Part shown: piece by piece, positions 26,176 through 33,780 of the stretch
How the letters are laid out: each line of letters opens with the position of its first letter
How positions within the stretch are numbered: the stretch's first letter is position 1
From: an uncultured Bacteroidales bacterium
GTDB taxonomy: Bacteria > Bacteroidota > Bacteroidia > Bacteroidales > Coprobacteraceae
NCBI GenBank assembly: GCA_949297285.1
Contig: CASFRL010000136.1
Span: 1-38,791, forward strand
Direction: 5' to 3'
DNA length: 38,791 bases
Made by a program: the position numbers and the translations under genes
Notes under the pieces: generated by a model
Databases searched by the model: none
Seen by the model: the letters and a program-made list of their open reading frames with translations, nothing else
What the model was told of the DNA's origin: nothing

Positions 26176-26412
26176 TTACTTCATGTTAGCTTCGATGTAT
26201 GATACAGCATCGCCAACTGTTCCGATTTTTTCTGCTTGATCATCCGGAATTGTAATACCGAATTCTTTTTCAAATTCCATGATCAATTCTACAGTGTCAA
26301 GAGAATCTGCTCCAAGATCGTTAGTGAAGCTTGCTTCTGGTGTAACTTCAGATTCTTCTACTCCTAATTTGTCAACGATGATTGCTTTTACTCTTGATGC
26401 AATTTCAGACAT
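26176..26412 (-). CDS. acpP: Acyl carrier protein
   Basis: The 78-residue acidic carrier that holds growing acyl chains on a 4'-phosphopantetheine arm. The attachment site is Ser37 in [10 protein letters not shown]. Length, the DLGADS motif and the three-helix pattern ([37 protein letters not shown]) are textbook. It is the first gene of the acpP-fabF-rnc operon, which fits a need for high expression. Confidence 0.97.
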   Translation of the reverse strand: MSEIASRVKAIIVDKLGVEESEVTPEASFTNDLGADSLDTVELIMEFEKEFGITIPDDQAEKIGTVGDAVSYIEANMK

Positions 26413-26462
26413 AACTTCCAGTTTTTAGTTAATTAATAAATTTACTTCTTATTTTTGCTGTG

Positions 26463-26470
26463 CAAAGAAA
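26463..26470 (-). promoter_or_regulatory. Near-consensus -7 element for acpP-fabF-rnc
   Basis: Minus-strand TTTCTTTG differs from TAnnTTTG at one position and lies 51-58 bp before the acpP ATG. Confidence 0.35.
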
Positions 26471-26513
26471 TACATTTTTCTCCAAACAAAAAAAATATTT
26501 GCCGTATAAAATC

Positions 26514-26553
26514 AAAAAAACTGCACACTTAATGCGTTTTTGTGCATTTTTTT
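26514..26553. terminator. Orphan terminator-like hairpin
   Basis: A7 then C, TGCACA, a 13-nt loop, TGTGCA and T7. The stem is 6 bp of mixed sequence plus an A/T extension across a bulged C, so it could end transcripts in either direction. No annotated gene ends here on either strand. Confidence 0.4.
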
Positions 26554-26757
26554 GTCTTAAATAGTGCTTTTGATGATTTAGTTCGGAATTTTTTTTGTTC
26601 TGTTGAGGATGATTTATCCGGCTTTGTTTTTCTAAAATCTCAGATTTACGATGACATACTTTTTTTGATGTAAATTGTATTTTGGGCATTCGGATAAAAT
26701 CGGTCTTCTTTTTCTTGAGACAGATCGATAATTCTTTTATGAATTTGTAAAATTTTG

Positions 26758-26765
26758 TAGTTTTG
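26758..26765 (+). promoter_or_regulatory. Bacteroidota -7 element for purN
   Basis: TAGTTTTG, exact to TAnnTTTG, 35-42 bp before the ATG at 26800. Confidence 0.45.
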
Positions 26766-26799
26766 TCCGAGTTTGTGAAGATGTATAGATGTATAAAAG

Positions 26800-27396
26800 A
26801 TGAAAAAACGTATTGCTATATTAGCCTCCGGTTCGGGTTCCAATGCCGAGAATATTGTTCGATATTTTTCCGGTTCTGAAAATATCGAAGTCGCTCTTAT
26901 TATTTCCAACAAATCGAATGCTTATGTCCTTGAGCGCGCTCGGCTGTTGAAAGTCCCGGCTTTGGTTATTCCGAAAGAAGAATTTTCCGACTCCGATTTG
27001 GTGTTGGCAAAATTACGAGCATATCAGATCGACTTCATTGTTTTGGCCGGTTTCTTGTTGCATATTCCGGATTATTTGATTCAAGCATATCCGGGGGCGA
27101 TTATAAATATACATCCGGCATTGTTGCCTCGTTTCGGCGGTAAAGGCATGTATGGTGACCATGTGCATAAAGCTGTTGTCGCTGCTCGGGAGAAAGAGAG
27201 CGGCATAACGGTGCATTATGTAAATGAACTTTATGATGCCGGAACGATTATCCGTCAGGAGAAATGCCGTGTCGATCCGTCCGACACCTATATGGATGTC
27301 GCTCATAAGGTGCATGAGTTGGAATATCGCTTTTATCCCCGTATTATCGAAGATGTTATGAAGCAGTTATGGCCTCTCGAGAACGGTAAATCCTAA
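26800..27396 (+). CDS. purN: Phosphoribosylglycinamide formyltransferase (PurN)
   Basis: Transfers the formyl group of 10-formyltetrahydrofolate to GAR, the third step of de novo purine synthesis. The 198-residue protein has the family length. Visible are the phosphate-binding ASGSGSNAENI (9-19), the catalytic Asn103 and His105 in IINIHPALLPRFGGKGMYG, and Asp146 in ELYDAGTII. The last 30 bp overlap the end of pdxB on the other strand. Confidence 0.95.
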   Translation: MKKRIAILASGSGSNAENIVRYFSGSENIEVALIISNKSNAYVLERARLLKVPALVIPKEEFSDSDLVLAKLRAYQIDFIVLAGFLLHIPDYLIQAYPGAIINIHPALLPRFGGKGMYGDHVHKAVVAAREKESGITVHYVNELYDAGTIIRQEKCRVDPSDTYMDVAHKVHELEYRFYPRIIEDVMKQLWPLENGKS

Positions 27397-28494
27397 TTTC
27401 TCTAAGATTGCGGCATCTTTGTCGGCAGCGTGAGATATTTTGTAGGCGCAAAACTCTCGTCGCAGACCGTAATTTCCCCTTAAATTTTCGAATTGTCCGG
27501 GTGTCGCACGTAGATTCGCCGTGTCGATCCGGGGATCATACGTAGTAGCGACGGCCTTTGAGATCGTATTCCCGGAATAAGATTTTAAATCGATTTCAGG
27601 GGCCGGAGCCGGAGGCGGAAGTATGGCGGTGGCATCGATTTCGACGCCGAGAATTTGTGCAACTTCTTGTACCATAGCTCGGGTAGCATTCGATTTCCCG
27701 TCGGCCGAGTAACCTGCAATATGAGGCGTTGCGATAAAAGCGCTTTCGAGGAGCTCGGGAAGTATATTCGGCTCGTTTTCCCAACAATCGATAATCATGT
27801 CCGATATTTTATTTCCCCGGTATGCAGCCAACAAGGCTTTGTTATCGACAACTTCTCCCCGGGAAGAATTCAAGATGACCGGACATCTTTTTAATTTGTC
27901 GAAAAAATGGCGATCTGCCAGATGAAAACTTCGGTATGCACCGGTGCGATTCAGCGGTGTATGGAATGTGACGAAATCGCATTCTTCGGCAATCGTATCT
28001 AACGAAACAAAAGATTGGTCTTTTTCTATATCTGCCCGGGGCGGGTCGTTCAGCAACACCGTCATTCCGATAATCTGACAGTAATGTGCGACAATCGAGC
28101 CTACGTGTCCTACGCCGACAATACCGATTTTTTTCCCTTCGAGACAGAAATTGTTCTTTTCTGCATATAACAGCAATGATGCCAGTATGTATTGCCCTAC
28201 CGAAGAAGCATTGCATCCCGGGGCATTTTTCCAAACGATTCCGTTTTGCCGGCAGTATTCCGTATCTATGTGATCAAAGCCTATGGTTGCCGTACCGATA
28301 AACCGGCAACGGCTTTCGGAAAGAAGGTCGGCATCACAGCGGGTGCGTGTACGAATAATTAGAATATCGGCATCTCTTACCCGTTCTTTTGTTATTTCAG
28401 ACGGCGATAAGTATTCGACATGCGCATAAGGCTCAAACACTCCCCGGATAAACGGTATTTTATTGTCAATGATGATGTGGGCGTTTTTTTTCAT
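27367..28494 (-). CDS. pdxB: 4-phosphoerythronate dehydrogenase (PdxB)
   Basis: Oxidises 4-phosphoerythronate in the DXP-dependent pyridoxal 5'-phosphate pathway. The 375-residue D-2-hydroxyacid dehydrogenase has the NAD motif GVGHVG region at 127-132, catalytic Arg212 (NSSRGEVVDNKAL), Glu241 (CWENEPNILPELL) and His258 (ATPHIAGYS). The C-terminal extension of about 90 residues after the catalytic core, and the AHIIIDNKIPFIRGVFEP start, distinguish PdxB from SerA. The ATG at 28494 is chosen over one at 28518, eight codons upstream, because the conserved strand begins there. It converges with purN. Confidence 0.93.
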   Translation of the reverse strand: MKKNAHIIIDNKIPFIRGVFEPYAHVEYLSPSEITKERVRDADILIIRTRTRCDADLLSESRCRFIGTATIGFDHIDTEYCRQNGIVWKNAPGCNASSVGQYILASLLLYAEKNNFCLEGKKIGIVGVGHVGSIVAHYCQIIGMTVLLNDPPRADIEKDQSFVSLDTIAEECDFVTFHTPLNRTGAYRSFHLADRHFFDKLKRCPVILNSSRGEVVDNKALLAAYRGNKISDMIIDCWENEPNILPELLESAFIATPHIAGYSADGKSNATRAMVQEVAQILGVEIDATAILPPPAPAPEIDLKSYSGNTISKAVATTYDPRIDTANLRATPGQFENLRGNYGLRREFCAYKISHAADKDAAILEKLGFTVLERP

Positions 28495-28515
28495 ACGGCA
28501 TGAAAATATATGCTG

Positions 28516-28523
28516 CAAAATTA
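28516..28523 (-). promoter_or_regulatory. Bacteroidota -7 element for pdxB
   Basis: Minus-strand TAATTTTG, exact to TAnnTTTG, 22-29 bp before the ATG at 28494. It overlaps the alternative ATG at 28518, which supports the downstream start. Confidence 0.5.
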
Positions 28524-28606
28524 AATCTTTTTTCGGTATCTACCCGGTAATGGCCGTTAAACCGTATTTATTTGTCCGAAAGATTGTCCGTTTATAAAAC
28601 AATTGT

Positions 28607-28614
28607 TAAGTTTG
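28607..28614 (+). promoter_or_regulatory. Bacteroidota -7 element for the DUF4254-GT9 unit
   Basis: TAAGTTTG, exact to TAnnTTTG, with ATTG at 28583-28586 as a -33 candidate 20 bp upstream. The DUF4254 ATG is 29 bp downstream. Confidence 0.6.
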
Positions 28615-28642
28615 TATGTTTTAACTATACAACAATATCGAT

Positions 28643-29248
28643 ATGACCTTTAGTGAAAAAAGTAACCGGATATTTTGGAATGCTACGCAAGCCTATCACA
28701 ATATTGATGATGTGGATGCCGAAATACAGAATCCTTTTGAAGAAAAAACAATAGAATATTATTTATATCTGAAAAATTGGATCGATGCTGTCCAATGGCA
28801 TTTGGAAGATATTATCCGTAATCCGGCGATCGATCCTGTCGAAGCGTTGCAAATAAAACGTCGCATTGATAAATCGAATCAGGATCGTACCGATTTGGTC
28901 GAGTTGATCGATAGCTACTTCTGGGACAAATATAAAGAGATAAAACCCGAAGCCGATGCAAAAATCAATACCGAAAGTCCGGCGTGGGCGATAGACCGCC
29001 TCTCTATTCTGGCACTTAAGATTTATCATATGCAACAAGAGGTAGAGCGTCGCGACGCTTCTCCCGAGCATATAGAAAAGTGCCGCGAAAAGTTGCGGAT
29101 ATTGCTTGAACAGCGTATCGATCTGTCTACGGCAATAGATCAGTTGCTGTCCGATATCGAATCGGGTAAAAAATATATGAAAGTATATAAGCAGATGAAA
29201 ATGTATAATGATCCGGCTCTGAATCCGGTATTGTATGGTAAAAAATAG
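28643..29248 (+). CDS. DUF4254 domain-containing protein
   Basis: A 201-residue, mostly helical and charged cytoplasmic protein of the DUF4254 family, which has no established function. The whole length is the domain. Recognisable stretches are FWNATQAYHNIDD, FEEKTIEYYLYLKNWIDAVQWHLEDIIR, RRIDKSNQDRTDLVELIDSYF and SPAWAIDRLSILALKIYHMQQEVER, with likely coiled-coil helices between 100 and 190. There is no signal peptide or membrane segment. It stands first in a set with a GT9 heptosyltransferase-like gene (7 bp downstream) and a WaaP-like kinase, so a role in LPS core assembly is inferred from context only. Confidence 0.85.
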   Translation: MTFSEKSNRIFWNATQAYHNIDDVDAEIQNPFEEKTIEYYLYLKNWIDAVQWHLEDIIRNPAIDPVEALQIKRRIDKSNQDRTDLVELIDSYFWDKYKEIKPEADAKINTESPAWAIDRLSILALKIYHMQQEVERRDASPEHIEKCREKLRILLEQRIDLSTAIDQLLSDIESGKKYMKVYKQMKMYNDPALNPVLYGKK

Positions 29249-29255
29249 TTGATTT

Positions 29256-30335
29256 GTGAGTTCTTCCCGCATACCCCAAAATATATTGATTATCCGTCTT
29301 TCGGCATTGGGAGATGTCGCAATGACTATTCCCGTAATTTATCCTTTATGCAGAGCTTATCCGGATGTTAAATTTACAATGCTGACAACACCCGTAGCAT
29401 CTCGGATATTTATCGATAAGCCGGATAACCTTGAAATATATCCTGTCGAGATCAGGGGAAAACATCAGGGCATAAAAGGAATATATACATTATATAACGA
29501 ACTTCGGATGATCCCTTTCGATGCGATTGCCGATCTTCACAATGTTTTGCGCTCCCGATTATTATGTGCACTGTTTCGGCTCTCCGGAGTAAAAAGCGTC
29601 CATATCGACAAAAGTCGTTCTGCCAAACGTGCGATCACAGCCCGGCGGCATAAAAAATTGCGGCAATTACCAACCTCCTTTCAGCGGTATACCGATGTAT
29701 TTCGGACGTTGGGGTTTACCTTTACCGAAGACTTCGTTTCTATTTATGAAACAAGAAAACCTGTTTTGCCGCAGATATTGGTGCCCGAATGTGCTACCGA
29801 TATGCATTGCATCGGAATAGCTCCGTTTGCAAAACATCCGGGGAAAATATATCCGGAAGAGAAAATGAAGCAAGTCATATCTCTACTTGTAGCAAGTCGA
29901 AAATATAAGATATTTCTTTTTGGAGGCGGAAAAAAAGAGACTGAAATATTGAGCCGATGGGTTTCCGATTTTCCCGGCAAAGTCGTTTCCTTAGCCGGTC
30001 TAAATCTGGGATTCTCCGGAGAATTGGCTTTGATGGCACATCTCGAATTATTGGTATCGATGGACTCTGCAAATATGCATCTGGCCTCGCTGGTTGGGCT
30101 CCCGGTAATCTCTATTTGGGGGGCTACCCATCCTTGTGCCGGATTTTTAGGCTGGAATCAATCTTTGGATAATGTTGTTCAGACCGATCTCCCGTGCCGT
30201 CCGTGTTCGATATTCGGAAACCGGCCCTGTTGGCGGAAAGATTATGCCTGTTTAGAAAAGATCTCACCCGAAGAGATTGCCGACAAAATAAAAGAAGAAA
30301 TAGATAAAAATAGTTGCAGGAAAGACTTTATCTAA
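29256..30335 (+). CDS. Glycosyltransferase family 9 protein, LPS heptosyltransferase-like
   Basis: A 359-residue GT-B enzyme of the ADP-heptose:LPS heptosyltransferase family, predicted to add a sugar to the LPS inner core at the cytoplasmic face. The N-terminus NILIIRLSALGDVAMTIPV is the family hallmark. The C-terminal half has IGIAPFAKHPGKIYPEEKM, LFGGGKKE, and SMDSANMHLASLVGLPVISIWGATHP, the donor-binding signature. A Cys-rich stretch near 305-330 (CRPCSIFGNRPCW) is typical of the family in this phylum. The start is a GTG at 29256, 7 bp after the DUF4254 stop; no ATG precedes the conserved strand. Confidence 0.9.
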   Translation: MSSSRIPQNILIIRLSALGDVAMTIPVIYPLCRAYPDVKFTMLTTPVASRIFIDKPDNLEIYPVEIRGKHQGIKGIYTLYNELRMIPFDAIADLHNVLRSRLLCALFRLSGVKSVHIDKSRSAKRAITARRHKKLRQLPTSFQRYTDVFRTLGFTFTEDFVSIYETRKPVLPQILVPECATDMHCIGIAPFAKHPGKIYPEEKMKQVISLLVASRKYKIFLFGGGKKETEILSRWVSDFPGKVVSLAGLNLGFSGELALMAHLELLVSMDSANMHLASLVGLPVISIWGATHPCAGFLGWNQSLDNVVQTDLPCRPCSIFGNRPCWRKDYACLEKISPEEIADKIKEEIDKNSCRKDFI

Positions 30336-30344
30336 GAAAATAAA

Positions 30345-30352
30345 TATATTTG
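30345..30352 (+). promoter_or_regulatory. Bacteroidota -7 element before the LPS kinase gene
   Basis: TATATTTG, exact to TAnnTTTG, 34-41 bp before the chosen ATG at 30386 and overlapping an upstream in-frame ATG at 30350. Readthrough from the GT9 gene is also likely. Confidence 0.4.
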
Positions 30353-30385
30353 TGTAGAATTTGCGTAAGCGTTTTAGCTCTCGGT

Positions 30386-31138
30386 ATGAATATAGTAATT
30401 AATCCGGATTATTCGGATCTCTCATATTTTGTAAAACAACTCCCTTCGATCTTTGTCAAGGAAGGCGACATGATTTATGAAGCTCGGAACCAAATAAAAA
30501 AATTCAGAGTGCAAGACATCGATGTCGTTGTAAAATGTTATAAAATCCCTATTTTCATCAATCGGATTATTTATACGTTATTTCGTCCGAGCAAAGCAAA
30601 AAGGGCCTATGAATATGCGATTTCGCTTCTGGATAAGGGAATTCGTACCCCTCAGCCCATAGCTTATGTAGAGGTAAAGAAAAACCTGTTTTTCTATCAA
30701 GGATATTTCATCAGTAGAAGAGAAGAATATCCGCGAATGATGCGGGAGTTTTATAATGCGATCGGGACGGGAGAACATATTCTCAAAGAGTTTGCAAAAT
30801 TTACTTTGAAAGTGCATGAAGCAGGTATTCTCCATTTGGACTATTCTCCCGGGAATATTCTTTTTGAAGAAGTCGGAAACGAAGTGCATTTCAGTTTGGT
30901 AGATTTGAATCGGATGCGTTTCGGAACACTGTCCGAAAAAGAGTGTTTGAGCAATTTCGACAGAATCAGTTTAAGCGATGAGGTGACCTCTTGTATTGTT
31001 GCCGAATATTCTCGTCTTCGGGGATGGGATGTCGCCGATTCGGTAAAGACGGCATTGTGTTATAAAGCAAAATTCTGGAAAAAAGTCGCAAAAAAGACGG
31101 CTCTGAAAAATAAGATGCGTAAAGAGCAATCATTTTGA
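30386..31138 (+). CDS. Lipopolysaccharide kinase (WaaP/Kdo kinase family) protein
   Basis: A 250-residue protein-kinase-like enzyme likely to phosphorylate a sugar of the LPS core (Kdo or heptose). It keeps the essential residues of the fold: Lys50 (VVVKCYK) for ATP, the catalytic loop HLDYSPGNILF at 150-160 with Asp152 and Asn157, and Asp173 in VDLNRMRF in place of DFG. A basic C-terminal tail (after about 225) may touch the membrane. The ATG at 30386 is preferred because an upstream ATG falls inside a promoter element. It lies 50 bp after the GT9 gene on the same strand, supporting a common pathway. The substrate is inferred from the family and context. Confidence 0.85.
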   Translation: MNIVINPDYSDLSYFVKQLPSIFVKEGDMIYEARNQIKKFRVQDIDVVVKCYKIPIFINRIIYTLFRPSKAKRAYEYAISLLDKGIRTPQPIAYVEVKKNLFFYQGYFISRREEYPRMMREFYNAIGTGEHILKEFAKFTLKVHEAGILHLDYSPGNILFEEVGNEVHFSLVDLNRMRFGTLSEKECLSNFDRISLSDEVTSCIVAEYSRLRGWDVADSVKTALCYKAKFWKKVAKKTALKNKMRKEQSF

Positions 31139-31232
31139 CAGTCCGGTTTCTCTTGTTAGAGTTCAGACCAAAAGTCTTGTTAGAAAAAATACCGGAATTT
31201 GTTTTTAGAAAATATGAAATTTTATCCTGTAT

Positions 31233-32255
31233 ATGGAATCTGATTTTGATATAAGGAAACAAAATATTTCTGAAAATGAACGGGAGTTTGAGAAAGCCCT
31301 GCGCCCTCTTACCTTTGATAATTTCAGCGGACAAGATAAAATCATAGAAAATCTGAAAGTTTTTGTCATGGCCGCCCGAATGAGGAAAGAGGCTTTAGAC
31401 CATGTCTTGTTGCATGGACCTCCCGGATTGGGAAAAACCACCCTTTCGAATATCGTTGCCAATGAACTGGGAGTCGGGTTTAAAATCACCTCGGGTCCGG
31501 TATTGGATAAACCGGGCGACTTAGCCGGGATATTGACATCATTAGAACCGAACGATGTGCTTTTTATCGATGAAATACACCGGTTGAGCCCTGTGGTAGA
31601 AGAGTACCTTTACTCTGCCATGGAAGATTATCGCATTGACATCATGATCGATAAAGGTCCCAGTGCACGTTCCATACAACTCGATCTGAACCCGTTTACC
31701 CTGGTAGGAGCCACTACCCGTAGCGGATTGTTGACGAGCCCTTTGCGGGCACGATTCGGAATCAATTGCCATTTGGAGTATTACGACCATACGGTATTGA
31801 GCCGTATTGTCCTGCGTTCGGCATCGATCATGCAAGTACCCTGCACTCAAGAAGCTGCCGATGAAATTGCCATGCGGAGCCGGGGAACACCCCGTATTGC
31901 CAATGCTCTATTGCGTCGTGTACGTGATTTTGCGCAAGTAAAAGGTCGGGGGAAAATAACCATAGACATCGCAAAATTTTCTTTGGAAGCGTTGAATATC
32001 GACCAATATGGATTGGATGAGATCGATAATAAGATTTTAGTAACGATTATCGATAAGTTTAAGGGCGGACCGGTCGGGCTGACCACTATCGCCACCGCAT
32101 TGGGCGAAGATCCGGGCACCCTTGAAGAAGTTTATGAACCGTATTTAATTAAAGAAGGATTTATAAAGCGAACACCGCGCGGACGAGAGGTGACCGATTT
32201 GGCGTATAAACATCTGCATCGTTCCCGTTTCTCGGAGCAGGGTTCTTTATTTTAA
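31233..32255 (+). CDS. ruvB: Holliday junction DNA helicase RuvB
   Basis: The hexameric AAA+ motor that drives branch migration with RuvA. The 340-residue protein has the Walker A motif GPPGLGKTT at 62-70, Walker [11 protein letters not shown] with Asp113 and Glu114, sensor 1 GATTRSGLL and the arginine-finger region LRARFGI. The C-terminal winged helix contains [28 protein letters not shown] and ends with RTPRGR. Neither ruvA nor ruvC is adjacent. The 16-bp gap to the flippase gene suggests cotranscription. Confidence 0.97.
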   Translation: MESDFDIRKQNISENEREFEKALRPLTFDNFSGQDKIIENLKVFVMAARMRKEALDHVLLHGPPGLGKTTLSNIVANELGVGFKITSGPVLDKPGDLAGILTSLEPNDVLFIDEIHRLSPVVEEYLYSAMEDYRIDIMIDKGPSARSIQLDLNPFTLVGATTRSGLLTSPLRARFGINCHLEYYDHTVLSRIVLRSASIMQVPCTQEAADEIAMRSRGTPRIANALLRRVRDFAQVKGRGKITIDIAKFSLEALNIDQYGLDEIDNKILVTIIDKFKGGPVGLTTIATALGEDPGTLEEVYEPYLIKEGFIKRTPRGREVTDLAYKHLHRSRFSEQGSLF

Positions 32256-32270
32256 AAAAACGATATAGCT

Positions 32271-33776
32271 ATGTCCGGAATGAAAAGTCTTGCCAAAGAT
32301 ACCGCAATATACGGGTTGAGCAGTATCTTGGGGCGTTTCTTGAATTGGTGCTTTGTTTTTCTTTATATCAATGCACTGAAAACTACCGCAGAGTACGGAA
32401 TCGTTACAAACCTGTATGCCTATATGGCATTGTTGTTGATCATTCTCACCTACGGGCTTGAGACCGGATTTTTCCGTTTTGCCAATGATAAACAGTATAA
32501 AGACCCGCTTAAAGTTTATACTACCGGACTGATCTCTTTAGCCTCGACCTCTTCTTTGTTTTTTCTGTTGATCCTTATTTTCCTGAAGCCGGTTTCAACT
32601 TGGTTGGGCTATCCCGAACACCCCGATTACGTATGGATGGTTGCGCTGATCATCGCGATAGATGCCTTTACGGCACTCCCTTTCGCCTATTTGCGTTACC
32701 AGAAACGGCCGGTGCGATTTGCCGTGGTCAAACTGTTTTCGATATTTCTGAATATCGCATTGAATCTCTTCTTCTTCCTGTTGTGTCCGTGGTTATATAA
32801 AATCAACCCCCATTGGATATCGTGGTTTTTCGATCCCGATTTTATGGTCGGGTATATTTTGGTCTCCAACCTGATCAGTTCAGGAGCCGTATTGTTGGTA
32901 TTGCTGCCCGAAATATTTAAAGTAAAATATCGATTTGATGCACAAATTTGGAAACGGATGATCCGTTATTCGTTTCCGCTGTTGATCTTGGGTATTGCCG
33001 GCATTATGAATCAGACATTCGATAAAATGTTTTACCCGTTGCTGGCCGAGTCCCGGCCCAATGCAATGTCCGAATTAGGCATCTACGGAGCCGCTTACAA
33101 GATTGCTATTGTCATGGTTATGTTTACGCAAGCATTTCGTTTTGCCTACGAACCGTTTATATTTGCAAAAAACAAAGAAGCCTCCGGAGATGACGGGAAT
33201 AAAAAATCCTATTCCGAGGCGATGAAATATTTTATTATCTTCGGACTTTTCATATTTCTGGGCGTAATGTTCTATCTCGATTTAGTAAGATTCCTTATGC
33301 CCGAAGAATACTTTATCGGTATCGCAGTTGTCCCGATTGTTATGTTGGCCGAATTTTTCTTCGGCATCTTCTTCAACCTCTCTTTGTGGTATAAACTCAC
33401 CGACCAGACACAATGGGGAGCATGGTTCTCTTTGTTCGGATTTGCCGTAACGGCAATTATCAACATCCTGTTTGTACCCCGTTTCGGATATATGGCATGT
33501 GCTTGGGCCGCCTTCTTCTGCTATTTCCTGATGATGCTCGTCTCCTATTTCATAGGACAAAAAAAATACCCGATCGAGTACGATTTGTCATCTGCCGGGC
33601 GCTATACTTTATTGACGGCTATCCTGTATATTATAGCCATTGGGGTAGATATTGAAAACTTATGTTTAAAATTGCTGTTCCGTACTGCACTTTTATCCGT
33701 TTTTGTTGTTTATATGATAAAACGGGATTTGCCATTAAAAGAAATCCCGATAATAAACAAATGGATAAAAAAATGA
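32271..33776 (+). CDS. Polysaccharide biosynthesis protein, oligosaccharide flippase
   Basis: A 501-residue membrane protein of the MOP (Wzx/RfbX-like) superfamily, predicted to flip a lipid-linked glycan across the inner membrane. Around 14 hydrophobic segments cover the length; KSLAKDTAIYGLSSILGRFLNWCFVFLYIN is the usual first-helix entry and ELGIYGAAYKIAIVMVMFTQAFRFAYEPF is the conserved central segment. It starts 16 bp after ruvB. A similar protein is often next to ruvB in Bacteroidales, from memory. The glycan is unknown; the LPS genes upstream make an LPS or lipid-linked repeat plausible. Confidence 0.85.
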   Translation: MSGMKSLAKDTAIYGLSSILGRFLNWCFVFLYINALKTTAEYGIVTNLYAYMALLLIILTYGLETGFFRFANDKQYKDPLKVYTTGLISLASTSSLFFLLILIFLKPVSTWLGYPEHPDYVWMVALIIAIDAFTALPFAYLRYQKRPVRFAVVKLFSIFLNIALNLFFFLLCPWLYKINPHWISWFFDPDFMVGYILVSNLISSGAVLLVLLPEIFKVKYRFDAQIWKRMIRYSFPLLILGIAGIMNQTFDKMFYPLLAESRPNAMSELGIYGAAYKIAIVMVMFTQAFRFAYEPFIFAKNKEASGDDGNKKSYSEAMKYFIIFGLFIFLGVMFYLDLVRFLMPEEYFIGIAVVPIVMLAEFFFGIFFNLSLWYKLTDQTQWGAWFSLFGFAVTAIINILFVPRFGYMACAWAAFFCYFLMMLVSYFIGQKKYPIEYDLSSAGRYTLLTAILYIIAIGVDIENLCLKLLFRTALLSVFVVYMIKRDLPLKEIPIINKWIKK

Positions 33777-33780
33777 AACT

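Larger units (their letters stand above)
26413..26799. other. 387-bp intergenic region between divergent acpP and purN
   Basis: This AT-rich region has no credible gene. It contains a near-consensus minus-strand -7 element for acpP (26463-26470), a long hairpin with A- and T-runs (26514-26553) that no adjacent gene end explains, and an exact plus-strand -7 element for purN (26758-26765). Two minus-strand open frames across it (26429-26689, 26646-26912) are lysine-rich and low in complexity and are not believed. Confidence 0.6.

Noticed and set aside
26429..26689. 86-codon minus-strand frame between acpP and purN
   Set aside because: Lysine-rich, low-complexity translation of an AT-rich region that contains promoter-like and hairpin elements.
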